From: Flavobacterium swingsii
GTDB taxonomy: Bacteria; Bacteroidota; Bacteroidia; Flavobacteriales; Flavobacteriaceae
Length of the DNA: 64,000 nt
Reading direction: 5' to 3'
NCBI RefSeq assembly: GCF_900111965.1
Contig: NZ_FOJT01000006.1
Coordinates: 124,001-188,000 of the forward strand
Made by a program: the position numbers and the translations under genes. Below, in pieces: positions 35,629-45,453 of this stretch. The notes under the pieces were generated by a model. The model was not told where the DNA came from. It did no database searches and worked only from the letters and a program-made list of their open reading frames with translations. The first letter of the stretch is position 1. Each line of letters starts with the position of its first letter.

Positions 35629-36333
35629 TTATTTAAACCAATTTCCAATTTTATAAAATGTTCTGCCGAGAAAGTTTCTTCGTTTTCCAGAAATTCCTCC
35701 GACCATCATAATCATATTTCCTTTAACATCATTAACCATTTCTATTTTATAATAATTGTTTTTATCAATAATCAAATTTTCTTCTTTCATTCCCATAAAA
35801 GAAAAAACTAAGATTTCTCCTTCTTTTGCTTTTATAGAATATTTACCTTCAAAATTAGTTGAAACTCCTCTTTGCGTTCCTTTTACAACCACAATTACTC
35901 CAGGAAATGGTCCAGATTCATCGGAAACAATGCCTGTAATTTCTTTTTCTTCGTTTGTTTGTACTACTTGCTGTTGTGCTGGTTTTCCTAAAAAATGTTT
36001 GGTTTCTGTTTGCTCTGTTTTTGGCGTTTCTTGCGCTTTAATCTCGTTATTTCCAAAAGCTAGTAAGCTAAATAGAGTAGAAGTAGTAGCAAGCCAAAGG
36101 GAACCTTTTTCTTTTGGCGTAACTAAATCACGATTTAGTTGCGTGCTTAAAAATCTTCCACAGAGTTTATTATCTTTATTGTAAGCATCAATAATTTGTC
36201 TGTCGGTTGCTTTTGTAAAATCGAATACATTTTTCTGGCAAGAACCACAAAATTTTCCTTTTTCAATTTTAGTCATTGCTTGCCAGTTTTCATGACAAGG
36301 TTCTGGAATTGAAATATTGATTTTACTTTTCAT
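35629..36333 (-). CDS. Membrane protein with CarboxypepD_reg-like domain
   Basis: A 234-aa protein; the start at 36333 (MKSKINISIPEPCHENW) matches the conserved opening of a Bacteroidota family, and the longer frame from 36375 adds unrelated residues. The N-terminal cytoplasmic module (1-65) has metal-ligand-like Cys (CHENW, FCGSCQKNVFDF, LCGRF) and the phrase DRQIIDAYNKDNKLCGRF. One transmembrane helix (about 78-97) follows, then a carboxypeptidase regulatory-like beta domain (about 128-205, ITGIVSDESGPFPGVIVVVKGTQRGVSTNFEGKYSIKAKEGEILVFSFMG). The role is unknown; the beta domain is the one found before TonB-dependent receptors. Confidence 0.78.
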   Translation of the reverse strand: MKSKINISIPEPCHENWQAMTKIEKGKFCGSCQKNVFDFTKATDRQIIDAYNKDNKLCGRFLSTQLNRDLVTPKEKGSLWLATTSTLFSLLAFGNNEIKAQETPKTEQTETKHFLGKPAQQQVVQTNEEKEITGIVSDESGPFPGVIVVVKGTQRGVSTNFEGKYSIKAKEGEILVFSFMGMKEENLIIDKNNYYKIEMVNDVKGNMIMMVGGISGKRRNFLGRTFYKIGNWFK

Positions 36334-36411
36334 TTTTTGCTGTTTAAAATTGTTTCTACATTTATATAGAGTCAATTTTCACCAAAAAGGTTGGGACAGT
36401 TTTTAAAATTG

Positions 36412-37458
36412 TTAATTATTAACTTTTATCTCAAACATTTTGTCCCAATTTTTTCCAGTCACAAAAATGGTTTTAGTTTTAGGATTGTAAGCAATACCAT
36501 TCAAAGTATCATCGGGTGTTACTTTTGCTAATTTTCTTAAACCTGATAAATCTACTAAAGCTTCAACTTCTCCAGTGTTAGGATTTATAATGATTATCGC
36601 ATCTTTTTGCCAAATGTTAGCATAAATTTTTCCGTTTATCCATTCTAATTCGTTTACGCTTTTTATTTTACTTGTATTGGTATAAACATTCACAAAATCG
36701 ATCATTTTTTGATTTTCTGGGTTCATTTTCCAAATTTTTTCTGTTCCGTCAGATTGGTAAATGTATTTTTTGTCGTTTGTCATTCCCCAACCTTCAATTT
36801 TTTTGTCAAACTTGAAAGTTTTTTCCAATTTTAATGTGCTTGCGTTGTAAATAAAACCCGTAGAATCTTGCCAAGTTAATTGAAACATTTTACCATTGAT
36901 AAAAGTAATTCCTTCTCCAAAATATTTAGAATCGATATTTATTTGTTGCAAAGATTTTCCTGTTTTGTAATCTGTTTTTCTAAAATAGGAAGTTCCATTT
37001 TTTCCTGTACTTTCATACAAATAATCACCATAAAACTCTAAACCTTCAGTAAATGAACCACTATCGTGAGGATAAGTGTTTAAAACTGTATAAGTTAGTA
37101 TTTTTGGTTCTATGCTAGAAAGCATTTCGACTCTTGTAGTTGTTTCCGAGTTTTCTCCTTCAAAATGTGCTATAGCTTTCAGATTTTGATAGCCTAATTT
37201 CTCATTGGTTAATAAATAATTAAAAGCTGAATTTCCTTTTACAGCACCAATTTTTTTATCATTATTGTAATAAGTTACCGAATCTATTGTTTTGTTGGCT
37301 TCATTTTTTAAAGTCAAATGAATTGTGTCACTACTATGAAACATCGATTTAAACTTACTTTCATCTATAGAAAATAAATTTTTAGAATTATTTTTATCAC
37401 CACAACCAATTAATATTGTTGTTAACAAGATGAATGTTAATGCGTTATATTTTTTCAT
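36412..37458 (-). CDS. Glutaminyl-peptide cyclotransferase (plant-type), lipoprotein
   Basis: Predicted to cyclise N-terminal Gln to pyroglutamate on exported proteins. It has a lipobox LIGC (Cys19), a short Ig-like segment (about 30-110), then the five-bladed propeller of the plant-type QC family: YTVLNTYPHDSGSFTEGLEFYGDYLYESTGKNG, ITFINGKMFQLTWQDSTGFIYN, EGWGMTNDKKYIYQSDGTEKIW, NELEWINGKIYANIWQKDAIIII and LNGIAYNPKTKTIFVTGKNWDKMFEI. In Bacteroidota, signal-peptidase cleavage before Gln is very common (many proteins here end their leader in Q), so such an enzyme has many likely substrates. It is a single gene. Confidence 0.88.
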   Translation of the reverse strand: MKKYNALTFILLTTILIGCGDKNNSKNLFSIDESKFKSMFHSSDTIHLTLKNEANKTIDSVTYYNNDKKIGAVKGNSAFNYLLTNEKLGYQNLKAIAHFEGENSETTTRVEMLSSIEPKILTYTVLNTYPHDSGSFTEGLEFYGDYLYESTGKNGTSYFRKTDYKTGKSLQQINIDSKYFGEGITFINGKMFQLTWQDSTGFIYNASTLKLEKTFKFDKKIEGWGMTNDKKYIYQSDGTEKIWKMNPENQKMIDFVNVYTNTSKIKSVNELEWINGKIYANIWQKDAIIIINPNTGEVEALVDLSGLRKLAKVTPDDTLNGIAYNPKTKTIFVTGKNWDKMFEIKVNN

Positions 37459-37513
37459 TTCTAATTATTTTACGATTACAATATACAACACCATTTTATA
37501 TAAAACAATGCGC

Positions 37514-37543
37514 TTGCAAAAATACAAAAAGTTTGTATATTTG
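37514..37543 (+). promoter_or_regulatory. Promoter of the SRP RNA gene
   Basis: TTG (37514-37516), 19 nt, then TATATTTG (37536-37543): an exact match to the flavobacterial promoter TTG-N19-TAnnTTTG. It ends 5 nt before the first base of the SRP RNA helix. Confidence 0.85.
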
Positions 37544-37547
37544 CACC

Positions 37548-37640
37548 GGCAAGTCCTACACGACCAGCTCCTGCAGACTCCTCCAGGGTGGGAACGCAGC
37601 AAAGGTATGTGGTTGAGCGGTGCGATGTAGGTCGCTTGCC
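37548..37640 (+). ncRNA. ffs: Signal recognition particle RNA, small (4.5S-like) type
   Basis: The conserved SRP domain IV sequence GGGAACGCAGCAAAGGTA is present around 37589-37606, on a long hairpin closed by GGCAAG (37548-37553) pairing with CTTGCC (37635-37640) and by CCTAC with GTAGG inside. The RNA of about 93 nt lacks the Alu domain, as in most Gram-negative bacteria. It binds Ffh to target membrane proteins. Promoter and terminator are both visible. It lies in the gap between divergent genes. Confidence 0.93.
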
Positions 37641-37646
37641 ATTTTT

Positions 37647-37672
37647 AAATCTGACATCGTTCAGATTTTTTT
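37647..37672 (+). terminator. Terminator of the SRP RNA gene
   Basis: The stem AAATCTGA / TCAGATTT (37647-37654 with 37661-37668) has the loop CATCGT and then T. It lies 6 nt beyond the end of the RNA helix. Confidence 0.85.
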
Positions 37673-37694
37673 GTTTACAGATATTCCTACTTTT

Positions 37695-38687
37695 ATGAAT
37701 GTATCTTGGCAAATTGTTCGTTTCGAACTCAAAGAAACTTTTTCGATAGCTTATGGGAATTATTCCCACAGAGAAGCCTTGATTATTACATTAAATCATA
37801 AAGGAATTTCAGGTTATGGCGAATGTACTGCTATTGATTATTACAATATTAAATTAGAAGATTTTGTTGTTAAATTAAATTCAATTAAAACTTTAATTGA
37901 TAATCATCAAATAATCTATCCAACAGTATTTTATGATTTTTTATTAACCTTAGAATTACCAAGTTTTTTGCGTTCTGCCCTTGATTGTGGGTATTGGGAT
38001 TTGTACGGAAAATTAGAAAATAAAAGTTTTTTAGAACTAAATTCTATCGAAATAAGTAAACTTCCAGAATCATCAATAACTATTTCTGTGGCTTCGGTAG
38101 AAGATCAAATTAAAAAAATTGAAGCTTCAAATTGGAATAAATTTAAAGTAAAATGCAATCATTTCGACAAAAAAGCAATTCAAAAATTAGCAACATTAGA
38201 TAATAATATAGCACTCGATTCTAACGGGAGTTTTATTTCAGAAGATTGTATTTGGTTGCAAAACGAAGTGATTTCTGGCCAATTTAGTTATATAGAACAA
38301 CCTATGGAGCCTAATAATTATTCTGTTTTGCATCATAATTTATTCGCAAATTGGATGGCAGATGAAGATTGTCAGGATAACATAAATTTACTTACTTTAC
38401 AGCCACATTATAGCAGTATCAATATTAAATTAGTAAAATGTGGTGGATTAACACCTGCTTTGCAACTCATAAAAGAAGCTAGAGCATTAAATTTTAAATT
38501 AATGATTGGTTGCATGACCGAATCTACGATTGGAATTTCTGCTGGAGCAGTTTTAGCACCATTAGTAGATTATGCAGATTTAGATGGAGCCAATCTAATT
38601 GCAAATGATATTGCTAACGGCAGTAAAATTATAAACGGAAAAATACAATTATCAGATAAACCTGGATTAGGAATATCAATATTATAA
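37695..38687 (+). CDS. Dipeptide epimerase (L-Ala-D/L-Glu epimerase-like, enolase superfamily)
   Basis: Epimerises murein-derived L-Ala-D-Glu or related dipeptides. The start at 37695 (MNVSWQIVRFELKETFSIAYG) gives 330 aa; an upstream frame would overlap the SRP RNA. Catalytic residues typical of the mandelate-racemase-like enolase superfamily are present: the KVK pair (Lys151, Lys153), metal ligands Asp175 (LDSNG), Glu201 (EQPM) and Asp223 (MADED), and the second base Lys245 (INIKLVKCGG). It fits with peptidoglycan recycling, as does the VanX-like dipeptidase elsewhere. It begins the run epimerase-SDR-GNAT-aldolase. Confidence 0.88.
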   Translation: MNVSWQIVRFELKETFSIAYGNYSHREALIITLNHKGISGYGECTAIDYYNIKLEDFVVKLNSIKTLIDNHQIIYPTVFYDFLLTLELPSFLRSALDCGYWDLYGKLENKSFLELNSIEISKLPESSITISVASVEDQIKKIEASNWNKFKVKCNHFDKKAIQKLATLDNNIALDSNGSFISEDCIWLQNEVISGQFSYIEQPMEPNNYSVLHHNLFANWMADEDCQDNINLLTLQPHYSSINIKLVKCGGLTPALQLIKEARALNFKLMIGCMTESTIGISAGAVLAPLVDYADLDGANLIANDIANGSKIINGKIQLSDKPGLGISIL

Positions 38688-38693
38688 ATTATT

Positions 38694-39497
38694 ATGAGTA
38701 AAGTAGTTTTAATAACTGGTGGTTCATCAGGAATAGGGAAGTCGATTGGAGAATTTTTGCATCAAAAAGGATTTGTCGTTTATGGTACAAGCAGAAACCC
38801 TGAAAAAGCAGAAAATTCAAATTTTCCGTTAGTGGCGCTCGATGTTCGTGATACAAATTCAATTCAGAAAGCAGTTGCTGAAGTCATTGAAAAATCAGGA
38901 AGATTAGATGTGGTCATAAACAATGCAGGTGTAGGAATTACTGGCCCAATTGAAGAAATTCCGACTCAGGAAATCAAAAATCATTTTGATACTAATTTCT
39001 TTGGACCAATAGAAGTTATGAAAGCTGTTTTGCCACAAATGCGTAGTCAAAAATCGGGATTAATTATTAATATTACTTCGATTGCAGGCTATATGGGTTT
39101 GCCTTATCGAGGCATTTATTCAGCATCAAAAGGAGCTTTAGAACTAATTACCGAAGCCATTCGTATGGAAACCAAATCTTTTGGCATACACGTTACAAAT
39201 ATTGCTCCAGGCGATTTTGCAACTAATATCGCTGCGGGTCGTTATCACGCACCGGTTATTAAGGGTTCTGCCTACGAAATTCCTTATGGAAATACATTAA
39301 AATCGATGGACGAACACGTAGATTCTGGTAGTAATCCAAACGAAATGGCGGAAGCAGTTTTTGCAATTATTCAAAATCCAAACCCGAAAATACATTATAA
39401 AGTAGGCGCTTTTATGCAAAAATTTTCAATTGTATTGAAAAGAATTTTACCCGATAAAGTTTATGAAAAAATGTTAATGAACCATTATAAATTGTAA
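38694..39497 (+). CDS. Short-chain dehydrogenase/reductase
   Basis: A 267-aa NAD(P)-dependent oxidoreductase. It shows the cofactor motif TGGSSGIG (8-15), NNAG (76-79), the catalytic Ser in NITSIAGYMG, and YSASK (Tyr142, Lys146), followed by APGDFATNIAAG. The substrate is not predictable. It lies 6 bp after the epimerase gene and overlaps the GNAT gene by one base (TAATG), so the three are co-transcribed. Confidence 0.92.
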   Translation: MSKVVLITGGSSGIGKSIGEFLHQKGFVVYGTSRNPEKAENSNFPLVALDVRDTNSIQKAVAEVIEKSGRLDVVINNAGVGITGPIEEIPTQEIKNHFDTNFFGPIEVMKAVLPQMRSQKSGLIINITSIAGYMGLPYRGIYSASKGALELITEAIRMETKSFGIHVTNIAPGDFATNIAAGRYHAPVIKGSAYEIPYGNTLKSMDEHVDSGSNPNEMAEAVFAIIQNPNPKIHYKVGAFMQKFSIVLKRILPDKVYEKMLMNHYKL

Positions 39498-40030
39498 TGA
39501 TAGTTTTTCCAAATAAATTTTCAAGTCTTGAAACCGAGAGGCTTATTTTGAACGAAATTTCAATGAATGATGTTGATTTTTTATTTGAAATTAGAAACAA
39601 TAATGACAATAATAAATTTATCGGTAGAAAAAAATCTTCATTAGAAGAAGTTAAACAATTTATTGTTGATAGAATCTCTGATTTTAAAGAAAAAAAAGGA
39701 CTCATTTGGATGATTTATAATAGAGATACCAAACAGAATATAGGCTCCATTTGTTTTTGGAATTTCAATTTTGAAACAAATATTGCAGAAATAGGTTATG
39801 AATTAGCACCAGAATTTCAAAGCAAAGGATTTATACAAGAAGCATTATCAAAAGTTATTAATTTTGGATTTAATGAACTAAATTTGCAAACAATTGAAGC
39901 TTTTACTGATAAAAATAATAAACCTTCAATCAATGCATTATTAAAGTTTAACTTTGTTGAAGAAACAGAATTTGAATCGAATACAGAAGAAAATTTAATA
40001 ATGTTTAAGTTAATTAGTACACAACTATAA
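39497..40030 (+). CDS. GNAT-family N-acetyltransferase (RimJ/RimL-like)
   Basis: A 177-aa acetyltransferase. The opening FSSLETERLILNEISMNDVDFLFEIRN is the RimJ/RimL-type start; EIGYELAPEFQSKGFIQEALSKVINFGFNELNLQTIEAFTDKNNKPSINALLKFNF is the acetyl-CoA binding motif A/B region (QSKGF matches Q/RxxGx). Likely substrates are ribosomal-protein N-termini or a small amine; this cannot be resolved. It is translationally coupled to the SDR gene. Confidence 0.88.
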   Translation: MIVFPNKFSSLETERLILNEISMNDVDFLFEIRNNNDNNKFIGRKKSSLEEVKQFIVDRISDFKEKKGLIWMIYNRDTKQNIGSICFWNFNFETNIAEIGYELAPEFQSKGFIQEALSKVINFGFNELNLQTIEAFTDKNNKPSINALLKFNFVEETEFESNTEENLIMFKLISTQL

Positions 40031-40047
40031 TTTTTAAATAAAATCAG

Positions 40048-40704
40048 ATGAAATTTTTTATTGACACAGCAAATCTTGCACAAATTAAAGAAGCACAAGC
40101 ACTTGGTGTTCTTGATGGCGTTACAACAAACCCATCTCTTATGGCAAAAGAAGGAATTACGGGAAAAAATAACATTTTGAAACATTATGTTGATATTTGT
40201 AATATTGTAGAAGGTGATGTGAGTGCCGAAGTAAATGCAATGGATTTTGAAGGAATGGTTCGTGAAGGTGAAGAACTAGCCGAATTACACGATCAGATTG
40301 TGGTAAAATTGCCTATGACCAAAGAAGGAATTATGGCATGTAAATATTTTTCTGATAGAGGAATTAGAACAAATGTTACCCTAATTTTCTCAGCTGGACA
40401 AGCACTTTTGGCTGCAAAAGCTGGTGCAACTTATTGCTCTCCATTCTTAGGAAGATTAGATGATGTTTCTACCGATGGTTTAAATTTGATTCAGGAAATT
40501 CGTGATATTTATGATAATTATGGTTTCGAAACACAAATTCTTGCAGCATCAGTTCGTCATACAATGCACGTTGTAAATTGTGCAAAAATTGGTGCCGATG
40601 TCATGACAGGACCTTTGTCATCTATCTTAGGATTGCTAAAACATCCTTTGACAGACATTGGAATCGCTCAGTTTATTGCCGATTTCGAGAAAGGGAATAA
40701 ATAG
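40048..40704 (+). CDS. fsa: Fructose-6-phosphate aldolase / small transaldolase
   Basis: A 218-aa single-domain class I aldolase of the MipB/TalC group. It shows [36 protein letters not shown] (TTNPS at 26-30), the Schiff-base Lys87 in [36 protein letters not shown] and ILAASVRH. The short length distinguishes it from classical transaldolases. Members either cleave fructose 6-phosphate or act as transaldolases; sequence alone does not decide. It is the last gene of its run and has a terminator. Confidence 0.9.
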   Translation: MKFFIDTANLAQIKEAQALGVLDGVTTNPSLMAKEGITGKNNILKHYVDICNIVEGDVSAEVNAMDFEGMVREGEELAELHDQIVVKLPMTKEGIMACKYFSDRGIRTNVTLIFSAGQALLAAKAGATYCSPFLGRLDDVSTDGLNLIQEIRDIYDNYGFETQILAASVRHTMHVVNCAKIGADVMTGPLSSILGLLKHPLTDIGIAQFIADFEKGNK

Positions 40705-40732
40705 TTTTCAAAAATCAATATCAATAACAATA

Positions 40733-40768
40733 AAAAAAGCAATTTCATATAACTGAAATTGCTTTTTT
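40733..40768. terminator. Bidirectional terminator after the aldolase gene
   Basis: The long stem AAAAAAGCAATTTCA / TGAAATTGCTTTTTT (40733-40747 with 40754-40768) has a 6-nt loop and lies between convergent genes. Confidence 0.9.
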
Positions 40769-40791
40769 ACTTTTATCTAAAGAGCTTAATT

Positions 40792-42183
40792 CTATTTCAA
40801 ATAATTCTCAAAATTAGCATTAAATAAACTTACAAAACCATTATTTATTTTCCCGCCAGAACCAATAAGCATAGCACGATGTATTTTTGTAATTACCCAT
40901 TTGTCTTTAATATCTTGAAAATTCGCGGCGTGTAATTCGGTTGTATTTTTAAAATTATATTTAGTTAGTAAATTTTTCCATTGTTTGTCAGAATCATCAA
41001 TGTTTATTGATACAAAATCCCAATTAGGATATTTCGATTTCAATTCGGTAACTCTTTGATGTGCTAATTCTAGATGAGATTTCGCTTCCGATGTCCAGAA
41101 GAAAACAACTGTATTTTTAGTAAATAGTTTATTTACTGCAACAGTTTTTCCATTGGCATCAATTAAATCGATATTTGGTAATAATTTATTTGGTGCTAAA
41201 TGCTGAATAGATTCTTCAATTTTCTTAATTTCTTTTTGTTTTTCTTTATCAGTCGAAAGTTGAAAATATTTATCCAAAAATGTTTTATTACTCATCATGT
41301 TTTGGTCTTCAAGCAAATACATAAAAGCAATATTGTTTAAAACCGAATTTTTTATCTTAACATTTGTAAATAACGAATCGGCAACATGTAATTTTTTAAT
41401 GTTATTTTCTAATGATTTTTCGTTATTGTCTTTGCAAGTTACATTGTTAAGCATCGATGTTAAATAGCGAACAAACGGAGAAAATGTGGTTAGTTTTTCG
41501 TTGTTAAAATCTATTTTTTTTCTGAAATCATAATAACTATTAGGTAAGTATTTACAAACTTTTTTGTTCGTACGACGCTCATGCACAAATGGATACATTT
41601 CTTTTTTGGTAAAATAATGCATGTCTAACATTGTTTTTGCATACAAATCGAAATCTTCGCTCCAACCTACTTCAGTCTCTCGTCTTAAATAAAAAGCTTT
41701 GCTAGAATTGTAGTTTTTTTCTATGACTTTCGAAAATGTTTTAAAATCTTTATCGTACAAATCGAATGTTGCGTTTTTGTCGGCTTCATTTTTCAAGAAA
41801 AGTTCCATCAAAAAATTATTTTTTTCGTCGCCACGACCACAAAATGTTAATGAATTATCAAATTCGTTAGTGTTTAAACGAATCATCAAACTATCATTTT
41901 TTTCGAAATAAATTTGCTGATATTCTGGTTCATGCTTAAAAGTGTACATGCCCGGAACGAGAGAATCGTATTTTTTTAGAAACCTATTTTTGTCATCTAA
42001 AACAATAGTGTCTATAACCTCATTGTCCTTGCACAAATAGACATATTTCGAGTTCGGATTTATTATTTCTCCACCAAAATAGGCATTATGACCTTCCTCA
42101 TTTGTTCCTTGTTTGCAAGAACACAAAAGTGTGATAGATGTAATAGGTAATAGGTAAAGTATTTTTTTGAAATAGGCAGTCAT
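40792..42183 (-). CDS. TlpA-like lipoprotein with a thioredoxin domain lacking CxxC
   Basis: A 463-aa predicted lipoprotein (LLCSC, Cys23). The N-terminal DUF4369-like part (about 30-120, NPNSKYVYLCKDNEVIDTIVLDDKNRFLKKYDSLVPGMYTFKHEPEYQQIYFEKNDSLMIRLN) is followed by a helical region and a C-terminal thioredoxin/AhpC-TSA-like domain (about 330-463, LPNIDLIDANGKTVAVNKLFTKNTVVFFWTSEAKSHLELA). At the position of the usual WCxxC the sequence is WTSEAKSH, so both redox Cys are missing and the domain cannot act as a disulfide oxidoreductase. It may be a binding or sensory relative. It is transcribed alone. Confidence 0.8.
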   Translation of the reverse strand: MTAYFKKILYLLPITSITLLCSCKQGTNEEGHNAYFGGEIINPNSKYVYLCKDNEVIDTIVLDDKNRFLKKYDSLVPGMYTFKHEPEYQQIYFEKNDSLMIRLNTNEFDNSLTFCGRGDEKNNFLMELFLKNEADKNATFDLYDKDFKTFSKVIEKNYNSSKAFYLRRETEVGWSEDFDLYAKTMLDMHYFTKKEMYPFVHERRTNKKVCKYLPNSYYDFRKKIDFNNEKLTTFSPFVRYLTSMLNNVTCKDNNEKSLENNIKKLHVADSLFTNVKIKNSVLNNIAFMYLLEDQNMMSNKTFLDKYFQLSTDKEKQKEIKKIEESIQHLAPNKLLPNIDLIDANGKTVAVNKLFTKNTVVFFWTSEAKSHLELAHQRVTELKSKYPNWDFVSINIDDSDKQWKNLLTKYNFKNTTELHAANFQDIKDKWVITKIHRAMLIGSGGKINNGFVSLFNANFENYLK

Positions 42184-42255
42184 CGAATATTATTTATTGA
42201 TAAACAAATGTATTTTTATAATTGATATAATGCTGTTAATAGACAGTTAAATTAA

Positions 42256-43953
<1,698 letters not shown>

Positions 43954-43962
43954 ATTATATAG

Positions 43963-43992
43963 AAAACTCCAGTAATTACTGGAGTTTTTTTA
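43963..43992 (+). terminator. Terminator after the ABC-F gene
   Basis: The stem AAAACTCCAG / CTGGAGTTTT (43963-43972 with 43979-43988) has a 6-nt loop and further T. Convergent gene 44023-44385 may use it too. Confidence 0.85.
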
Positions 43993-44022
43993 TCATATAT
44001 ATTTAAATTTTTAGATGTAATA

Positions 44023-44385
44023 TTATGCCGAATAGTCTTTAAATATATAAATCCAAATCATTCTTGATAATCGGATATTAAAAAAGCATAATGATATTAC
44101 TACGATACAAATTATTGGTATGATTCTTAAATCGAATGTTTCATCAAAAAATGGATGAGCAATAAAATAGGTTATTAGCCCTTCTATAACGGTTAATGCG
44201 TAGCTTACAAACATAGCTCCGAAAAAATAACCAGGTTCTTTTTTAAATTTAAAATTACATTGACTACAATACTCATTCATTTTTGGGAAACCAATACTAA
44301 AGAAAAAATTTTTGTCTTTAAATACTTTTCCTTTGTTACATTTTGGACATTCGTTACTGAAAATGTGTTTTATTGTACTAATCAT
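44023..44385 (-). CDS. DUF983 membrane protein with zinc-ribbon N-terminus
   Basis: A 120-aa protein. The N-terminal segment has two CxxC pairs (CPKCNKGKVF and CSQCNFKF, residues about 15-45), expected to bind zinc, followed by two transmembrane helices (about 55-78 and 87-106), the arrangement of DUF983. Its function is unknown; in some bacteria members lie near heme-copper oxidase genes, but not here. It is divergent from the AraC-type regulator, with about 90 bp between the two starts. Confidence 0.85.
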   Translation of the reverse strand: MISTIKHIFSNECPKCNKGKVFKDKNFFFSIGFPKMNEYCSQCNFKFKKEPGYFFGAMFVSYALTVIEGLITYFIAHPFFDETFDLRIIPIICIVVISLCFFNIRLSRMIWIYIFKDYSA

Positions 44386-44478
44386 AACTATCTTTTTTAG
44401 ACTACAAATTTATAATATAAGGTTGAATAATAATTTTCTTATATTCGCTAAAAATGGTAATATTAAGACATTTTGTTT

Positions 44479-45339
44479 ATGAAAAAACTACCTATTTATC
44501 AAATAAATAAATTTTATTGTGAGTCGAGCGAAAATGATTTGTATTTTAATGATTTCAAATCTCATTTAATAGACAACAGTTTTATTGAAAATTCGCATAG
44601 TCACAACTTTTATTTATTGGTCTTATTTACACAAGGAAGTGGAGTGCATGTAATTGATTTTGATAGCTTTGAAATAAAAATTGGTAGTCTTTATTTTCTT
44701 AAACCAGGTCAAGTACACAGCTGGAAACTTTCAGAAGATATTGATGGTTATATAGCTTTCTATTCTCAAGAAGTTTATAATTTACATTTTGGAAAAAAGA
44801 AATTAGAAGAATATTCTTTTTATAGAACTTTAATGAATAGACCAGAATTGTTATTGACAGAATTACAGATTTTAGAATTTAAACAATATTTTGACATGTT
44901 AATTTATGAAAATAGAGATAATAAATTAAAAAAATCTGATAAGTTATTAAACGTTCTGGACATTATTCATATAGAAATAGATAGAATATACAATTCAATA
45001 GATAAACATTCCGTTCATCAGTATAATTTTAAAATTAATGAGTTAAAAGAACTTGTTGATAGTCATTATAAAGAGGAAAAAGCACCTTCTTATTATGCAA
45101 ACAAAATGAATATTAGCTTAAAACATTTAAATAGAATTTGCAAAGATGTTTTAAATATAACTTTAACAGAATTTATTTATCGAAAAATTATTTTAGAAAG
45201 TAAACGATTGTTATCAATAAAAGGAATGACTATTAGTGACGTTGCAAATGAATTTGGTTTTGAAAATTATTCCTATTTTACTAAAGTTTTTAAAAAATAT
45301 ACAGGAATGACACCACAAAATTTCAAAAAAAATATTTAA
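44479..45339 (+). CDS. AraC-family transcriptional regulator
   Basis: A 286-aa regulator from the ATG at 44479 (a TTG two codons upstream is possible but unnecessary). The N-terminal cupin-like domain (about 25-130) has ENSHSHNFYLLVLFTQGSGVHVIDFDSFEIKIGSLYFLKPGQVHSW. The C-terminal double helix-turn-helix (about 185-286) reads YYANKMNISLKHLNRICKDVLNITLTEFIYRKIILESKRLLSIKGMTISDVANEFGFENYSYFTKVFKKYTGMTPQNFK. The cupin suggests small-molecule sensing; the ligand is unknown. The most likely direct target is the divergent DUF983 gene or itself. Confidence 0.9.
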   Translation: MKKLPIYQINKFYCESSENDLYFNDFKSHLIDNSFIENSHSHNFYLLVLFTQGSGVHVIDFDSFEIKIGSLYFLKPGQVHSWKLSEDIDGYIAFYSQEVYNLHFGKKKLEEYSFYRTLMNRPELLLTELQILEFKQYFDMLIYENRDNKLKKSDKLLNVLDIIHIEIDRIYNSIDKHSVHQYNFKINELKELVDSHYKEEKAPSYYANKMNISLKHLNRICKDVLNITLTEFIYRKIILESKRLLSIKGMTISDVANEFGFENYSYFTKVFKKYTGMTPQNFKKNI

Positions 45340-45404
45340 TAATGTGATTTTGGTTCATCACTCTTAAAATATAAGCTAACTATAAAATATTATCTTACTA
45401 ATAA

Positions 45405-45435
45405 AAAAGGGACAATTTTAAAAAATGTCCCTTTT
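45405..45435. terminator. Bidirectional terminator between the AraC gene and pheT
   Basis: AAAAGGGACA (45405-45414) pairs with TGTCCCTTTT (45426-45435) and is flanked by A and T runs, between convergent genes. Confidence 0.88.
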
Positions 45436-45453
45436 CAAATTTATATAAAAAGC

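Noticed and set aside
37430..37769. Several short open frames on both strands around the SRP RNA
   Set aside because: They overlap the SRP RNA helix, its promoter and terminator, and show no protein-like sequence; the RNA explains the region.
44473..44478. TTG start for the AraC regulator
   Set aside because: An ATG two codons downstream gives the same domain content and is the more usual start codon.
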